DNA of 64,000 nucleotides from Alistipes muris (GTDB lineage: Bacteria; Bacteroidota; Bacteroidia; Bacteroidales; Rikenellaceae). The first letter of the stretch is position 1; every line of letters starts with the position of its first letter. The notes under the pieces are model-generated. The model was not told where the DNA came from. It made no database searches and saw nothing but the letters and a program-made list of their open reading frames with translations. The DNA is taken from contig NZ_CALPDD010000003.1 of assembly GCF_943193205.1 (NCBI RefSeq), positions 121,751-185,750 of the forward strand, in the 5' to 3' direction. Both the position numbers and the translations under genes were made by a program. Shown here piece after piece: positions 54,930 to 64,000 of this stretch.

Positions 54930-55721
54930 ATGGATACGTTGCAGGCCATTCTGCTGGGCATCGTGCAGGGCATCACCGAATTCCTGCCCGTGTCGAGCAG
55001 CGGACATCTACAAATCGCCAAGGAGCTCCTGGGCGTGGAAATCGAAGAGAACCTCACGTTCGACGTGACGCTGCACGCCGCGACGGTGCTGAGCACCCTC
55101 GTTGTGCTGTGGAGCGAAGTGCGGCGGTTGGTGCAGGGTCTCTTCTCGCGCCGGTTCAACGCCGAACAAGCCTACGTACTGAAAATCGTGCTTTCGATGA
55201 TTCCCATCGGAATCGTGGGCTTCGCGCTCAAGGACCGCATCGACGCCATGCTGGGAGCGCCGTGGATTTTGGCCGTCGTGGGGGCGATGCTGCTGCTGAC
55301 AGCGGCCCTGCTTGCCTTCGCCTACTACGCCAAACCGCGGCAGAAAGAAGATATATCCTACCGCGACGCCTTTATAATAGGTATCGCCCAAGCCTGCGCC
55401 GCCATGCCGGGACTCTCGCGCTCGGGTTCGACCATCGCCACAGGGCTGCTCTTAGGCAACAAGAAAGCGGCCGTCGCGCAATTCTCGTTTCTGATGGTGC
55501 TGGCGCCGATTCTGGGCGAAACCCTGTTGGAAATCGCGTCAGGAAAACTCACGGCAGGCGTGGCCGCCGGGCCGTTGCTGGCCGGATTCGCGGCGGCGTT
55601 CGTGACGGGCTGCCTGGCCTGCCGCTTCATGATCGAAACCGTCAAGCGGGGCCGGCTGATTTGGTTCGCCCTCTACTGCGCCGTGGCGGGTGGCATCTGC
55701 ATCATCAGCTACTGCATATGA
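54930..55721 (+). CDS. uppP: Undecaprenyl-diphosphatase
   Basis: A 263-residue BacA-type membrane phosphatase that recycles undecaprenyl diphosphate to the monophosphate carrier for wall and capsule synthesis. The catalytic motifs are [12 protein letters not shown] near the N-terminus and [17 protein letters not shown] in the middle. It overlaps truB by 4 bases and lies 4 bases after DUF3098. Members can confer bacitracin tolerance when over-expressed. Confidence 0.95.
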   Translation: MDTLQAILLGIVQGITEFLPVSSSGHLQIAKELLGVEIEENLTFDVTLHAATVLSTLVVLWSEVRRLVQGLFSRRFNAEQAYVLKIVLSMIPIGIVGFALKDRIDAMLGAPWILAVVGAMLLLTAALLAFAYYAKPRQKEDISYRDAFIIGIAQACAAMPGLSRSGSTIATGLLLGNKKAAVAQFSFLMVLAPILGETLLEIASGKLTAGVAAGPLLAGFAAAFVTGCLACRFMIETVKRGRLIWFALYCAVAGGICIISYCI

Positions 55722-56446
55722 CCCAAGGACAATTCGACCTCCGGGGCCTCAACTTCGAGGAGGGCTACATCGCCGTGCTGGACAAGCCGCTGGAATGGAC
55801 CTCGACCGACGTGGTCCGCAAAATCAAGTTCGCCCTGCAAAAGGCCGGCTACAAGCGCATCAAGGTGGGCCACGCCGGGACCCTCGACCCGCTGGCTACG
55901 GGTATTCTGCTGGTCTGCATCGGCCGCGCTACCAAGATGGTGGAGGCGCGGCAAGCCGAAGAAAAGGAATATGTGGCCGACGTGATGCTGGGCGCCACAA
56001 CGCCGAGCTACGACCTGGAACACCCCGTGGACCGAACCTACCCCTACGAGCACATTACGCGCGAGGGGGTGCTCGAAGCGCTCCGCACGCTGGAGGGCGA
56101 GCGCCTGCAAACCCCGCCGCTCTTCTCGGCCAAGAAAATCGACGGGATGCGTGCCTACGAACTGGCCCGGGCGGGCGAGACGACCGAGACGGTCGAACTG
56201 CGCCAGGCCCGGATAAACATCTACGAAATCGAGCTGCTGGAATACGCCCTGCCGCGCATCCGCATCCGGGTACGATGCAGCAAGGGCACCTACATCCGTT
56301 CGCTGGCCCGAGAAATCGGCGAAGCGCTCGGCAGCGGCGCCCACCTGACCTCGCTGCGCCGCACCCGCAGCGGCGGATTCACGGCCGAGCAGGCGTGGCA
56401 GCTGGAGCAGTTTCTGGAAAAACTGCGGCAGACCGAAACAAAATAA
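55718..56446 (+). CDS. truB: tRNA pseudouridine(55) synthase
   Basis: A 242-residue TruB that makes the pseudouridine of the T loop. The catalytic aspartate motif is [12 protein letters not shown]; the C-terminal [16 protein letters not shown] is also conserved. It starts inside the uppP stop (ATGA) and ends the coupled envelope/RNA operon. Confidence 0.95.
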   Translation: MTQGQFDLRGLNFEEGYIAVLDKPLEWTSTDVVRKIKFALQKAGYKRIKVGHAGTLDPLATGILLVCIGRATKMVEARQAEEKEYVADVMLGATTPSYDLEHPVDRTYPYEHITREGVLEALRTLEGERLQTPPLFSAKKIDGMRAYELARAGETTETVELRQARINIYEIELLEYALPRIRIRVRCSKGTYIRSLAREIGEALGSGAHLTSLRRTRSGGFTAEQAWQLEQFLEKLRQTETK

Positions 56447-56490
56447 CGATTTTTGCGTATTATATTGTACGTGTTTTTTCGCGCGCTTTT

Positions 56491-56531
56491 CGGCAAGCCG
56501 AGCGCAGGCCGAACTTGTTCGGGCTTTGCCG
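56491..56531 (+). repeat. Hairpin repeat before queA
   Basis: CGGCAA (56491-56496) pairs with TTGCCG (56526-56531), and an inner CCGAAC/GTTCGG hairpin sits within. The words CGAGCGCAG and TGCCGAG are shared with the block at 42655-42831, so it may be a diverged relative. It forms a possible leader structure in the queA 5' region. Confidence 0.5.
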
Positions 56532-56574
56532 AGGAGAGAAAACCTGCATGAAATAACGAAAACCCATCTTCAAC

Positions 56575-57624
56575 ATGAAATTATCGCAATACGGCTACGA
56601 CTTCGCCCCGGAGATGCTGGCCCGCCACCCGGCCGACAACCGCGACGAATCGCGGCTGATGGTCATCGACCGCGCCAAAGGCACGATCGAGCACCGCATG
56701 TTCAAGGACATCCTCGACTACTTCGACGAAAAGGACCTGTTCGTATTCAACGACACGAAGGTGTTTCCGGCGCGGCTCTACGGCAACAAGGAGAAGACGG
56801 GGGCCGAAATCGAAATCTTCCTGCTGCGCGAGCTGAACCGCGAGCTGCGGCTGTGGGACGTGCTGGTCGACCCGGCCCGCAAAATCCGCATCGGCAACAA
56901 GCTCTATTTCGGGGACGACGACTTGCTGGTGGCCGAGGTCATCGACAACACCACCTCGCGCGGGCGGACCCTGCGCTTCCTCTTCGACGGAAGCTACGAG
57001 GAGTTCAAGGAAGCCCTGTTCGCCCTGGGCGAGACGCCGCTGCCCAAGTGGGTGCGCGAAAAGGTCGAGCCCGAGGACGCCGAACGCTACCAGACCATCT
57101 TTGCCGCCAAGGAAGGCGCCGTGGCGGCTCCGACAGCAGGCATGCACTTCTCGAAACACCTGATGAAGCGCATGGAAATCAAAGGGGTGGACCGGACGTT
57201 CATCACGCTGCACGTAGGGCTGGGTAACTTCCGCACGGTCGACGTGGAAGACCTCTCGAAGCACAAGATGGATTCCGAGCAGTTCATCGTGACGGACGAA
57301 ACGGCCGCGACGGTCAACGAGGCCAAACGCGACGGCCGCAAGATCGTGGCCATCGGCACAACCGTCATGCGGACGCTCGAAACGGCCGTCTCGACCGCAG
57401 GCATGATCAAGCCCATGGAGGGCTGGACCAACAAGTTCATCTTCGCGCCCTACGAGTTCTCGGTGGCCGACGCAATGGTGACGAACCTCCACCTGCCCTA
57501 CTCGACGCAGCTGATGATGGTGGCGGCGTTCGGCGGCTACGAAACCGTCATGAACGCCTACAAAACCGCCAAGGCCGAGGGCTACCGCTTCGGAACTTAC
57601 GGCGACGCGATGCTGATTCTCTGA
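56575..57624 (+). CDS. queA: tRNA preQ1(34) S-adenosylmethionine ribosyltransferase-isomerase
   Basis: A 349-residue QueA that transfers and isomerises the ribosyl of S-adenosylmethionine onto preQ1-tRNA to make epoxyqueuosine. Characteristic segments are [27 protein letters not shown] and [13 protein letters not shown] [11 protein letters not shown]. It is preceded by a 128-base leader with a hairpin repeat and followed by a short C/G stem. No other queuosine genes are nearby. Confidence 0.95.
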   Translation: MKLSQYGYDFAPEMLARHPADNRDESRLMVIDRAKGTIEHRMFKDILDYFDEKDLFVFNDTKVFPARLYGNKEKTGAEIEIFLLRELNRELRLWDVLVDPARKIRIGNKLYFGDDDLLVAEVIDNTTSRGRTLRFLFDGSYEEFKEALFALGETPLPKWVREKVEPEDAERYQTIFAAKEGAVAAPTAGMHFSKHLMKRMEIKGVDRTFITLHVGLGNFRTVDVEDLSKHKMDSEQFIVTDETAATVNEAKRDGRKIVAIGTTVMRTLETAVSTAGMIKPMEGWTNKFIFAPYEFSVADAMVTNLHLPYSTQLMMVAAFGGYETVMNAYKTAKAEGYRFGTYGDAMLIL

Positions 57625-57641
57625 CGCCCGCGCCCCGCCGG

Positions 57642-57672
57642 CCCGGAAACGTCCGGGAGTTTCAGATTTTTT
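57642..57672 (+). terminator. Weak terminator after queA
   Basis: Stem CCCGGA / TCCGGG with a 4-base loop, followed by a T-rich tract. Confidence 0.5.
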
Positions 57673-57675
57673 ACG

Positions 57676-57683
57676 TACCTTTG
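57676..57683 (+). promoter_or_regulatory. Promoter -7 box for the glycogen-synthase-like gene
   Basis: TACCTTTG with a leader of about 100 bases before the ATG. The -33 element is not clear. Confidence 0.62.
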
Positions 57684-57783
57684 TAGCAACATAAATCCGG
57701 CCCGGAGCGGCCGCCGTCCGACGGAACACCCCCGACGCATTCCCGACTGCGGCAACCGCCCCGTCCGACTAAAACCACGGATC

Positions 57784-58590
57784 ATGGCAAGCAAGATTCT
57801 GTACGTCTGTCAGCAGATAGCGCCCTATCTTCCCGAAACGGAGGCCTCCAAGTTGTGCCGTTCGCTGGTGCAGGCCATGCAGGAGCGCGGCAACGAGATC
57901 CGCACGTTCATGCCCCGCTACGGCTGCATCAACGAGCGCCGCCACCAGCTGCACGAGGTAATCCGGCTTTCGGGCATGAACCTCATCATCGACGACAACG
58001 ACCACCAGCTCATCATCAAGGTCGCGTCGATACCGGCCGCCCGCGTACAGATCTACTTCATCGACAACGACGATTATTTCTCGCGCAAGGCGATTCTGCA
58101 CGACGCCGAGGGCCGTGAATTCGCCGACAACGACGAGCGGGCCATCTTCTTTGCGCGCGGCGTCCTGGAGACGGTCAAGAAGCTGCGCTGGGCCCCGACG
58201 GTGGTCCACTGCCACGGTTGGTTCGCCGGTGTCGTGCCGGTCTATCTGAAAAAGGTCTTCGCCGACGACCCGATTTTCCGCGACGTGAAGGTGGTGGTCT
58301 CGCTCTACGACGACGGCTTCCCCGGCGAACTGGACAAGGAGTTCGGCCTCAAGATAGCCGGAGAGGGGGTGCAGGACGCGAATCTTTCGCTTCTGGGACG
58401 TCCGTCATACGAAAATCTCTGCCGTTTCGTTATGGAATATGCCGACGGTATCATCGTCGCGTCGCCCGACGTCGACGCCAAGGTGCTGAAGCTCGCCCGC
58501 CGAAGCGGCAAGCCGATGCTCGAATACCGTTCGCCCGAAGAAGACGGATTTTTCGATAATTACAACCGATTCTATGAAGATATTCAATAG
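57784..58590 (+). CDS. Glycogen/starch synthase N-terminal-domain protein, no C-terminal half
   Basis: A 268-residue protein matching only the N-terminal (acceptor) domain of family 5 glycogen synthase: KILYVCQQIAPYLPETEASKL, then VVHCHGWFAGVVPVYLKK and EYADGIIVASPDVD. The C-terminal nucleotide-sugar domain of a normal 480-residue synthase is absent, and no remnant of it follows, because the next gene starts 17 bases before this one stops. It is probably not catalytic alone. Bacteroidales often keep this short form beside a DUF4270 gene, so it is a real family, not a broken copy. Confidence 0.82.
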   Translation: MASKILYVCQQIAPYLPETEASKLCRSLVQAMQERGNEIRTFMPRYGCINERRHQLHEVIRLSGMNLIIDDNDHQLIIKVASIPAARVQIYFIDNDDYFSRKAILHDAEGREFADNDERAIFFARGVLETVKKLRWAPTVVHCHGWFAGVVPVYLKKVFADDPIFRDVKVVVSLYDDGFPGELDKEFGLKIAGEGVQDANLSLLGRPSYENLCRFVMEYADGIIVASPDVDAKVLKLARRSGKPMLEYRSPEEDGFFDNYNRFYEDIQ

Positions 58591-60205
58591 ATTCCTCCGG
58601 ACCGACGCGGCCCGGGCGCTCGTGCTCCTGGTCATGGCGGCTGCGGCGGCAGCAGCCTGCACGACGGTGGACGATTCGCTGGGCTCGAACCTCGTGCCGG
58701 AGAATCAGCAGATGCTGGCAGGTTATACGACCCTGCCCCGCAAAGGCGAAAAACCGGCACGCTACGTCGAGACACGTCTGTTCCAGAGCGATTCGCTCGT
58801 GTCGTCGAACCTCAGCTACGGATACATGGGGTCGGAGCTGAACGATACGCTGGGCCTGCGCACGGCGGGATTCCTCACGCAGTTCCTCTACAATATGAAA
58901 GTGGACCGGCCGAGATTTTTCGGGTACAGACCTTTCGCCGATTCGGCCGTGCTGAAGCTCTCGATTTCGCAGTACGGCGCCGATACGCTCACTCCCCAGC
59001 AGTTCGGCATCTATGAAATCGTCAGCAACGACTATCTCAAGGAGGGCGAGGCCGACACGGTGTTCTATCTGAACTTCAACCCCGACAAATACGTCGGCAA
59101 GAAGCCGCTTTTCAGATTCACGTTCCCCGACGGCAAGCGCACGAAACCGTCGTCGGCCAACATCCCGCTGGAAATCACCGACGAGGGCGAGCACTTCATC
59201 AAACGGCTGATGCTGGAGGAGGGTCCCTACAAGGGCAAATATTCGATTTACACCACGCAGGACAGCCTGGTACAATGGCTCGAGGAGTTCAAGGGGCTTT
59301 ACATCCGGCCCGAGAGCGACCAGGCCGTGAGCGGCAAGGGCACTATCTATGCCACCGACCTCCTGGCGTCGTCGCTGGTGATTTACGGCCGTAACCGGGT
59401 CGAAGCGGACCCCTCGCTCGTCCAGGACACCATCCGGATGAACTATGCCTTTTACCACACAGGGTCCGAAACCCACGGCAACGTCTCGGTCAACACCCTC
59501 AGACGCGACTATGGCAAGGGGACGATGATCAACCCGGCCAACGTCAAGGAGCCGACGCCGGGAAGCGAAGATACGCGCAAGCCCGACAGCCGCCTGATTG
59601 TCGAGGGTTTGGGCGGCATAGCCACCGAAATCACTTTCACACAGCAGTTTTTCGACGAGCTGGAAGCCTTGATAGCCGGAGCCGAAGACAAGCAGGAATA
59701 CTCGACGCTGGCGTTCAGCAAGGTCCGCATGCTGGTCTACTTCAGCGGCAGCGACTACGACCCTTCGCAAATCGACCCGGCGAATCCCGGGCGTCTGATT
59801 GCCGAAATGGACGCGGCGCCCAAACGCATCGGGCTCTACACGGATTACAAGAAGCTGACCCCGATTGCAGACTACAACTACACGGTCGAGAAGAACAACA
59901 GCAGCTACACCCTTGCCTACGACGGCTATCTCAAACGCAGCCGCGGCTGCTACGCGATGGACATAACGGGTTACGCGCAGACGCTGTGGAACAGCTATCT
60001 GGCCGAGCGCCGGGCCGCCGAAGCGGAAAACCGCCCGGTCGAACTCGACAACGTGAAGAACCGTACCATCTACGCGGGTCTCGAAGCATACAGTCTTTAC
60101 AGCTCGGCCTACGGCGTATTGCAGGGCATGACCACCGACGAGGAGGCCCCCGTGCAGAACACCGCGCCCATCCGTTTTGAAATAGCATACAACCTCATCA
60201 AATAG
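58574..60205 (+). CDS. DUF4270 family lipoprotein
   Basis: A 543-residue predicted lipoprotein: signal peptide ending AAAAC (Cys about residue 28) then TTVDDSLGSNLVPENQ. It matches the DUF4270 family of Bacteroidetes, of unknown function, probably anchored to the outer membrane. It overlaps the glycogen-synthase-like gene by 17 bases in another frame, so translation of the two is coupled. The C-terminal region (PVQNTAPIRFEIAYNLIK) ends in a beta-strand-like segment. Confidence 0.88.
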   Translation: MKIFNRFLRTDAARALVLLVMAAAAAAACTTVDDSLGSNLVPENQQMLAGYTTLPRKGEKPARYVETRLFQSDSLVSSNLSYGYMGSELNDTLGLRTAGFLTQFLYNMKVDRPRFFGYRPFADSAVLKLSISQYGADTLTPQQFGIYEIVSNDYLKEGEADTVFYLNFNPDKYVGKKPLFRFTFPDGKRTKPSSANIPLEITDEGEHFIKRLMLEEGPYKGKYSIYTTQDSLVQWLEEFKGLYIRPESDQAVSGKGTIYATDLLASSLVIYGRNRVEADPSLVQDTIRMNYAFYHTGSETHGNVSVNTLRRDYGKGTMINPANVKEPTPGSEDTRKPDSRLIVEGLGGIATEITFTQQFFDELEALIAGAEDKQEYSTLAFSKVRMLVYFSGSDYDPSQIDPANPGRLIAEMDAAPKRIGLYTDYKKLTPIADYNYTVEKNNSSYTLAYDGYLKRSRGCYAMDITGYAQTLWNSYLAERRAAEAENRPVELDNVKNRTIYAGLEAYSLYSSAYGVLQGMTTDEEAPVQNTAPIRFEIAYNLIK

Positions 60206-60224
60206 CAGGACACGTCTCTGCGAT

Positions 60225-60256
60225 GCGAACCTAAGTCTATCCGCTTAGGTTTTCGC
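60225..60256 (+). promoter_or_regulatory. Hairpin just upstream of topA
   Basis: GCGAA-CCTAAG pairs with CTTAGG-TT-TTCGC, giving an 11-bp stem with a 2-base bulge and an 8-base loop. It lies between the DUF4270 stop and the topA start; it may be a terminator with a short T run or a leader attenuator. Confidence 0.55.
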
Positions 60257-60279
60257 ATTTGAACGAAGCCATACACACC

Positions 60280-62577
60280 ATGCAGGAAAATTTAGTCATC
60301 GTCGAGTCCCCCGCCAAGGCCAAAACCATCGAGAAGTTCCTCGGCAAGGATTTCATCGTCAAGTCGAGCTTCGGCCACATCCGCGACCTCTCGAAAAAGG
60401 ACCTCGGCATCCGCATCGACGAAGGATTCGCGCCCGTCTACGAAATCCCGGGCGACAAGAAGAAAGTGGTCGACGAGCTGGCCCGGCTGGCCAAGAACAA
60501 AACCGTCTGGCTCGCTTCCGATGAAGACCGCGAAGGAGAAGCCATCGCATGGCACCTGACCGAAGTGTTGGGGCTCCCCGTCGACCGCACCAAGCGCATC
60601 GTCTTCCACGAAATCACCAAGCGGGCCATCCTCGAAGCCATCGAGAAGCCGCGCACGGTCAACATGGACTTGGTCAACGCCCAGCAGGCGCGCCGCGTCC
60701 TCGACCGGTTGGTGGGTTTCGAGCTCTCGCCCGTGCTGTGGAAAAAGGTGCGGCCGTCGCTCTCGGCCGGACGCGTGCAGTCGGTCGCCGTGCGGCTCAT
60801 CGTCGAGCGCGAGCGCGAAATCATTGCGTTCCGGTCGAAGCCTTATTTCCGCGTCGTGGCCCAGTTCTACGCCGCCGGCGACCCCGACAAGACGCTTTTC
60901 AAGGCCGAGCTTTCCTCGCGCTTCGACACGCAGGCGCAGGCCGAAGAATTCCTGCGCGGCACCGTCGGCAAGGCGTTCACGGTCGCCAAGGCCGAAGAAA
61001 AGCCCGCCCAGCGCTATCCCGCACCGCCGTTCACCACTTCGACGCTCCAGCAGGAGGCCGGGCGCAAGTTGGGCATGTCCGTTTCGCAAACCATGTCCGT
61101 GGCCCAGCACCTCTACGAGCAGGGTCTGATTACCTACATGCGTACCGATTCGGTCAATCTTTCGCAGCAGGCGCTGGCCCAGTGCAAGGAGGAAATCATC
61201 AGGCTCTACGGCGAAAAATACTCCCGTTGGTTCAATTACAAGACCAAAACCAAGGGGGCCCAGGAAGCCCACGAAGCCATCCGCCCCTCCTACATCGACC
61301 GCCAGCAAATCGAGGGCACGACGGCCGAAAAACGGCTCTACGAGCTTATCTGGAAGCGCACCGTCGCCTCGCAGATGGTCTGCGCCGAAATCGACCGCAC
61401 GACGGTGGCCATCGACATCGAGGGGTCGCCGCTCCAGTTCATCGCCACAGGCGAGGTAGTGCGGTTCGACGGTTTTCTGCGGCTCTACTCCGAATCGACC
61501 GACGACGACCAGACCGCCGAAAGCGGCGAGGGGCTGCTGCCCAAGATGGCGCAGGGCGACCTGCTCAGCGCCGCCGGTATTACCGCCACCGAACGCTTCA
61601 CGCAGGCTCCGGCCCGCTACAACGAAGCCTCGCTCGTCAAGCGGCTCGAAGAGTTGGGCATCGGCCGTCCGTCGACCTACGCCCCGACGATTTCCACGAT
61701 CATCAACCGCGGCTACGTGGTCAAGCAGAACAAGGACGGGCAGAAACGCAGTTACGTGCAACTGACGCTCGCCAACGCCAAGGTAACGGCCAAGACCCTC
61801 ACCGAAAACTTCGGCAAGGAGAAAAACCGCCTGTCGCCCACCGACATAGGCATGGTCGTGAACGATTATCTCGAAGCGCAGTTCGGTTCCATCGTCGATT
61901 ACAACTTCACGGCCAGCGTCGAGAAGGAGTTCGACCGCGTGGCCGAGGGCGACATCACATGGAACCGCATGATCGGCGACTTCTACCAGCCGTTCCACAA
62001 GATGGTCGACAGGGCCATCGAGCAGCAGACCGACAAGAAAAGCCAGGGCCGCATCCTCGGCACCGACCCCGCGACAGGCCATACGGTCAAGGCGCGCATC
62101 GGCCGCTACGGCCCGATGGTCGAAATCGAGGGCAGCGAGGGGCAGAAAAGCCGCTTCGCATCGCTCAAGAAAGGGCAGCTCATCGAATCCATCACTTTGG
62201 ACGAAGCGCTGGCCCTCTTTGCGCTCCCCCGTATGTTGGGCGAGCTCGACGGCGAGGAGCTGACCGTCGGCATCGGCAAATACGGCGCCTACGTCCGCTA
62301 CGGCAAGTCGTTCGCTTCGCTGGCCAAGACCGACGACCCCTACACGGTGAGCTACGACCGGGCCGTAGAGGTAGTCCGCGCCCACAAGGAAGCCGCCGCC
62401 ACAGCCAACAAACCGCTCCGCGAATTCGCCGAAGACCCCGACATGCTGGTCAAGAACGGCCGCTACGGCGCCTATATCGCTTACCAAGGCAAGAACTACC
62501 GCCTGCCCAAAGGGGCCAAGGCGGCCGAGCTGACCTTGGAGGAGTGCCGGAAAATCGTGGCCGGAGCGAAAAAATAG
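60280..62577 (+). CDS. topA: DNA topoisomerase I
   Basis: A 765-residue type IA topoisomerase that relaxes negative supercoils. The Toprim domain opens with VESPAKAKTIEKFLG and has the ASDEDREGEAIAWH acidic motif. The catalytic tyrosine is Tyr286 in GLITYMRTDS. C-terminal repeats of the zinc-less type (GRYGPMVEIEG, KYGAYVRYG, GRYGAYIAY) replace the cysteine-rich fingers of the E. coli enzyme. ATG 60280 is used; TTG 60259 in frame would add 7 residues and overlap the hairpin leader. Confidence 0.96.
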   Translation: MQENLVIVESPAKAKTIEKFLGKDFIVKSSFGHIRDLSKKDLGIRIDEGFAPVYEIPGDKKKVVDELARLAKNKTVWLASDEDREGEAIAWHLTEVLGLPVDRTKRIVFHEITKRAILEAIEKPRTVNMDLVNAQQARRVLDRLVGFELSPVLWKKVRPSLSAGRVQSVAVRLIVEREREIIAFRSKPYFRVVAQFYAAGDPDKTLFKAELSSRFDTQAQAEEFLRGTVGKAFTVAKAEEKPAQRYPAPPFTTSTLQQEAGRKLGMSVSQTMSVAQHLYEQGLITYMRTDSVNLSQQALAQCKEEIIRLYGEKYSRWFNYKTKTKGAQEAHEAIRPSYIDRQQIEGTTAEKRLYELIWKRTVASQMVCAEIDRTTVAIDIEGSPLQFIATGEVVRFDGFLRLYSESTDDDQTAESGEGLLPKMAQGDLLSAAGITATERFTQAPARYNEASLVKRLEELGIGRPSTYAPTISTIINRGYVVKQNKDGQKRSYVQLTLANAKVTAKTLTENFGKEKNRLSPTDIGMVVNDYLEAQFGSIVDYNFTASVEKEFDRVAEGDITWNRMIGDFYQPFHKMVDRAIEQQTDKKSQGRILGTDPATGHTVKARIGRYGPMVEIEGSEGQKSRFASLKKGQLIESITLDEALALFALPRMLGELDGEELTVGIGKYGAYVRYGKSFASLAKTDDPYTVSYDRAVEVVRAHKEAAATANKPLREFAEDPDMLVKNGRYGAYIAYQGKNYRLPKGAKAAELTLEECRKIVAGAKK

Positions 62578-62730
62578 ACGCCGGCATATACTATCCGGGC
62601 GCCGCAGCCGTTTCTTATGCGTGCAGCGGTCCGCAGAGCGGCATCCCGGTCCACCGGGAGCAGCCGGCCCGACCGCAGCTGCTGCCCCCGGCGTTCGGCG
62701 AAACGAACGCTACTTCAAACCCAACGACAG

Positions 62731-63939
62731 ATGAAAAACTTCTTGCTTACCCTGCTGGCCGTCGGCGCTCTGTGCAGCGCCGTCGCCCAGACGACACCCG
62801 AAGAGACCCAGCCCGAGGGCTACCGCTTCACCGACACCAAGGTGCTGCAAATGACACCCGTCAAGGACCAGCACCGCAGCGGCACATGCTGGTGCTTCTC
62901 GACCCTTTCGTTTCTGGAGGGTGAAATCCTGCGCGCAGGCGGCGCTCCGGTCCACCTCTCGGAGATGTGGATCGTCCGCCACACCTTCATGGAAAAGGCC
63001 GAAAAATACGTCCGGATGCACGGCGAACTGAACTTCGCCGAGGGCGGTGCGGCGCACGACGTCACCGAGAGCATCAAGAAATACGGCATCGTGCCGTTCG
63101 AGGTCTACCCGGGGCTCAACTACGGCACCGACAAGCCCGACTTCCACGAGCTGACGGCCGTATTCAAGGCCTACCTCGACACGATCATTTCGGTCGGCGA
63201 CCGTTCGGGCAAACCGCTGTCGACGGCGTGGCGCCGCGGCTTCAGCGCCCTGCTCGACGCCTATTTCGGCGAGATGCCCGAGACTTTCACCTACGAGGGC
63301 AAGGAATACACCCCGGCCTCCTATGCGGCCTCGCTGCCCATCGACATGGAGGATTATATCGACCTGACGTCGTTCACCCATCATCCGTTCTACACGCAGT
63401 TCATCCTCGAAGTGCCCGACAATTGGATGTGGGGCACGGTCTACAACCTGCCGCTCGACGAAATGATGGCCGTCATCGACCACGCGCTGGCCGAGAACCA
63501 CCCCATCGCATGGGGCACCGACGTGAGTGAAAAGGGATTCAGCCGTTCGCTGGCCTTAGGCATCGTCCCCGAAGCCGACCTCGACAGCATGAGCGGCACC
63601 GAAGCCGAACGCTGGGGCAAGTTGACCGAACGCGAAAAGGAAGCGGCCCTCTACACGTTCGACAAGCCGGGCAAAGAGCGTGTCATCACGCAGGAGATGC
63701 GCCAAACAGCTTTCGACAACTACGAAACGACCGACGACCACGGCATGGTGATCGTCGGTACGGCGCATGACCAGGCAGGCAACGCCTATTACAAGGTGCT
63801 CAATTCGTGGGACGTGCGCCCGCCCTACGCCGGGTATTATTACTTCTCGCGGCCGTTCGTGGCCTACAAGACCACCGACATCATGGTCAACAAAAAGGCT
63901 CTGCCCAAGGAAATCGCCAAGAAACTGGGACTGAAATAA
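62731..63939 (+). CDS. C1-family (bleomycin-hydrolase/aminopeptidase C-like) cysteine peptidase, exported
   Basis: A 402-residue papain-fold peptidase with a signal peptide (cut near AVAQ, residue 20). The catalytic residues are Cys53 (GTCWCFSTLSF), His337 (TDDHGMVIVG) and Asn358 (LNSWDVRP). The overall layout resembles peptidase C1B (aminopeptidase C) rather than classical papain. The signal suggests periplasmic or outer-membrane export, which is common for this family in Bacteroidales. The start lies about 150 bases after topA; whether it shares that transcript is unclear. Confidence 0.9.
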   Translation: MKNFLLTLLAVGALCSAVAQTTPEETQPEGYRFTDTKVLQMTPVKDQHRSGTCWCFSTLSFLEGEILRAGGAPVHLSEMWIVRHTFMEKAEKYVRMHGELNFAEGGAAHDVTESIKKYGIVPFEVYPGLNYGTDKPDFHELTAVFKAYLDTIISVGDRSGKPLSTAWRRGFSALLDAYFGEMPETFTYEGKEYTPASYAASLPIDMEDYIDLTSFTHHPFYTQFILEVPDNWMWGTVYNLPLDEMMAVIDHALAENHPIAWGTDVSEKGFSRSLALGIVPEADLDSMSGTEAERWGKLTEREKEAALYTFDKPGKERVITQEMRQTAFDNYETTDDHGMVIVGTAHDQAGNAYYKVLNSWDVRPPYAGYYYFSRPFVAYKTTDIMVNKKALPKEIAKKLGLK

Positions 63940-63972
63940 GTTCACCCGTTTCGCATTTCCACTCACAGAAAG

Positions 63973-64000
63973 CGACCGGAACCGTATACGGTTCCGGTCG
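63973..64000. terminator. Palindromic hairpin at window end
   Basis: A perfect 28-base palindrome (CGACCGGAACCGTA / TACGGTTCCGGTCG) after the peptidase gene. It runs to the last base, so any T run lies outside the window. Confidence 0.6.

Noticed and set aside
57784..58590. Frameshifted full-length glycogen synthase
   Set aside because: No trace of the C-terminal half is found in any frame after the stop. The next gene begins 17 bases before it.

Overview
The window looks like a chromosomal segment of a high-GC member of the Bacteroidales, most likely Alistipes or a close Rikenellaceae relative. This is inferred from gene content and promoter style; no database search was run. The support is: many start regions carry the Bacteroidetes -7 box TAnnTTTG (TATATTTG, TACCTTTG, TATCTTTG), often with a TTG/TTTG about 19-21 bases upstream; there is a type B fumarate reductase trio; several families largely confined to Bacteroidetes occur (DUF4837, DUF4270, DUF5723, DUF3098, PadR/PspC/GIN cassette, FucP-type MFS); and GC is high throughout. 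I see no rRNA, CRISPR array, insertion sequence, prophage or integrase. Apart from small dispersed repeats, this is core genome.

Layout. 1-3.6 kb: the 3' part of a PEP/pyruvate-binding protein and NADP-glutamate dehydrogenase. 3.6-12 kb (minus): the cell-elongation operon mreB-mreC-mreD-mrdA(PBP2)-rodA, with a PMCA-type P-type ATPase translationally coupled to rodA. 12-14.4 kb: gpsA-pgi. 14.7-18.5 kb: a membrane-anchored rubrerythrin-like protein, yebC, tRNA-Leu(CAA) and uvrC. 18.5-22.7 kb: a lipoprotein/outer-membrane pair, a likely non-coding RNA, and a patatin phospholipase with 5-formyl-THF cyclo-ligase. 22.8-26.4 kb: frdC-frdA-frdB. 26.5-29.9 kb: a five-gene PspC/PadR/GIN envelope-stress-like cassette. 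30-32 kb: pfkA and a PfkB kinase. 32-38 kb: a glycosyltransferase, prfA, a plug/TonB-C mini-protein, menA, xseA-xseB and a methyltransferase. 38-41.2 kb: rplS with a long structured leader, surE and a NarL-type two-component pair. 41.3-47.8 kb: efp, a polysaccharide deacetylase, DUF4837, cardiolipin synthase and a RelA/SpoT homologue whose hydrolase motif is degenerate. 47.9-51 kb: hemolysin III, a sugar MFS transporter and a polyprenyl synthase. 51-57.6 kb: YfhO-like protein, ftsX, DUF3098, uppP, truB and queA. 57.7-64 kb: an N-half-only glycogen-synthase-like protein with DUF4270, topA and a C1-family peptidase.

Together the genes describe an anaerobe that conserves energy through fumarate respiration (frdCAB with menaquinone from menA), runs upper glycolysis (pgi, pfkA), assimilates ammonia through gdhA, and builds a rod-type wall (mre/PBP2/RodA, uppP, ftsX) and phospholipids (gpsA, cls).

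The least explained items are: a dispersed repeat made of stacked promoter modules (42.65-42.83 kb and 51.2-51.3 kb); the orphan structured transcript at 21.12-21.26 kb; the small periplasmic protein combining a receptor-plug-like segment with a TonB C-terminal-like domain; the rubrerythrin-like protein with lost iron ligands; and GTGAAAG heptamer tracts at gene ends. No convincing new multigene defence or biosynthetic system was found.
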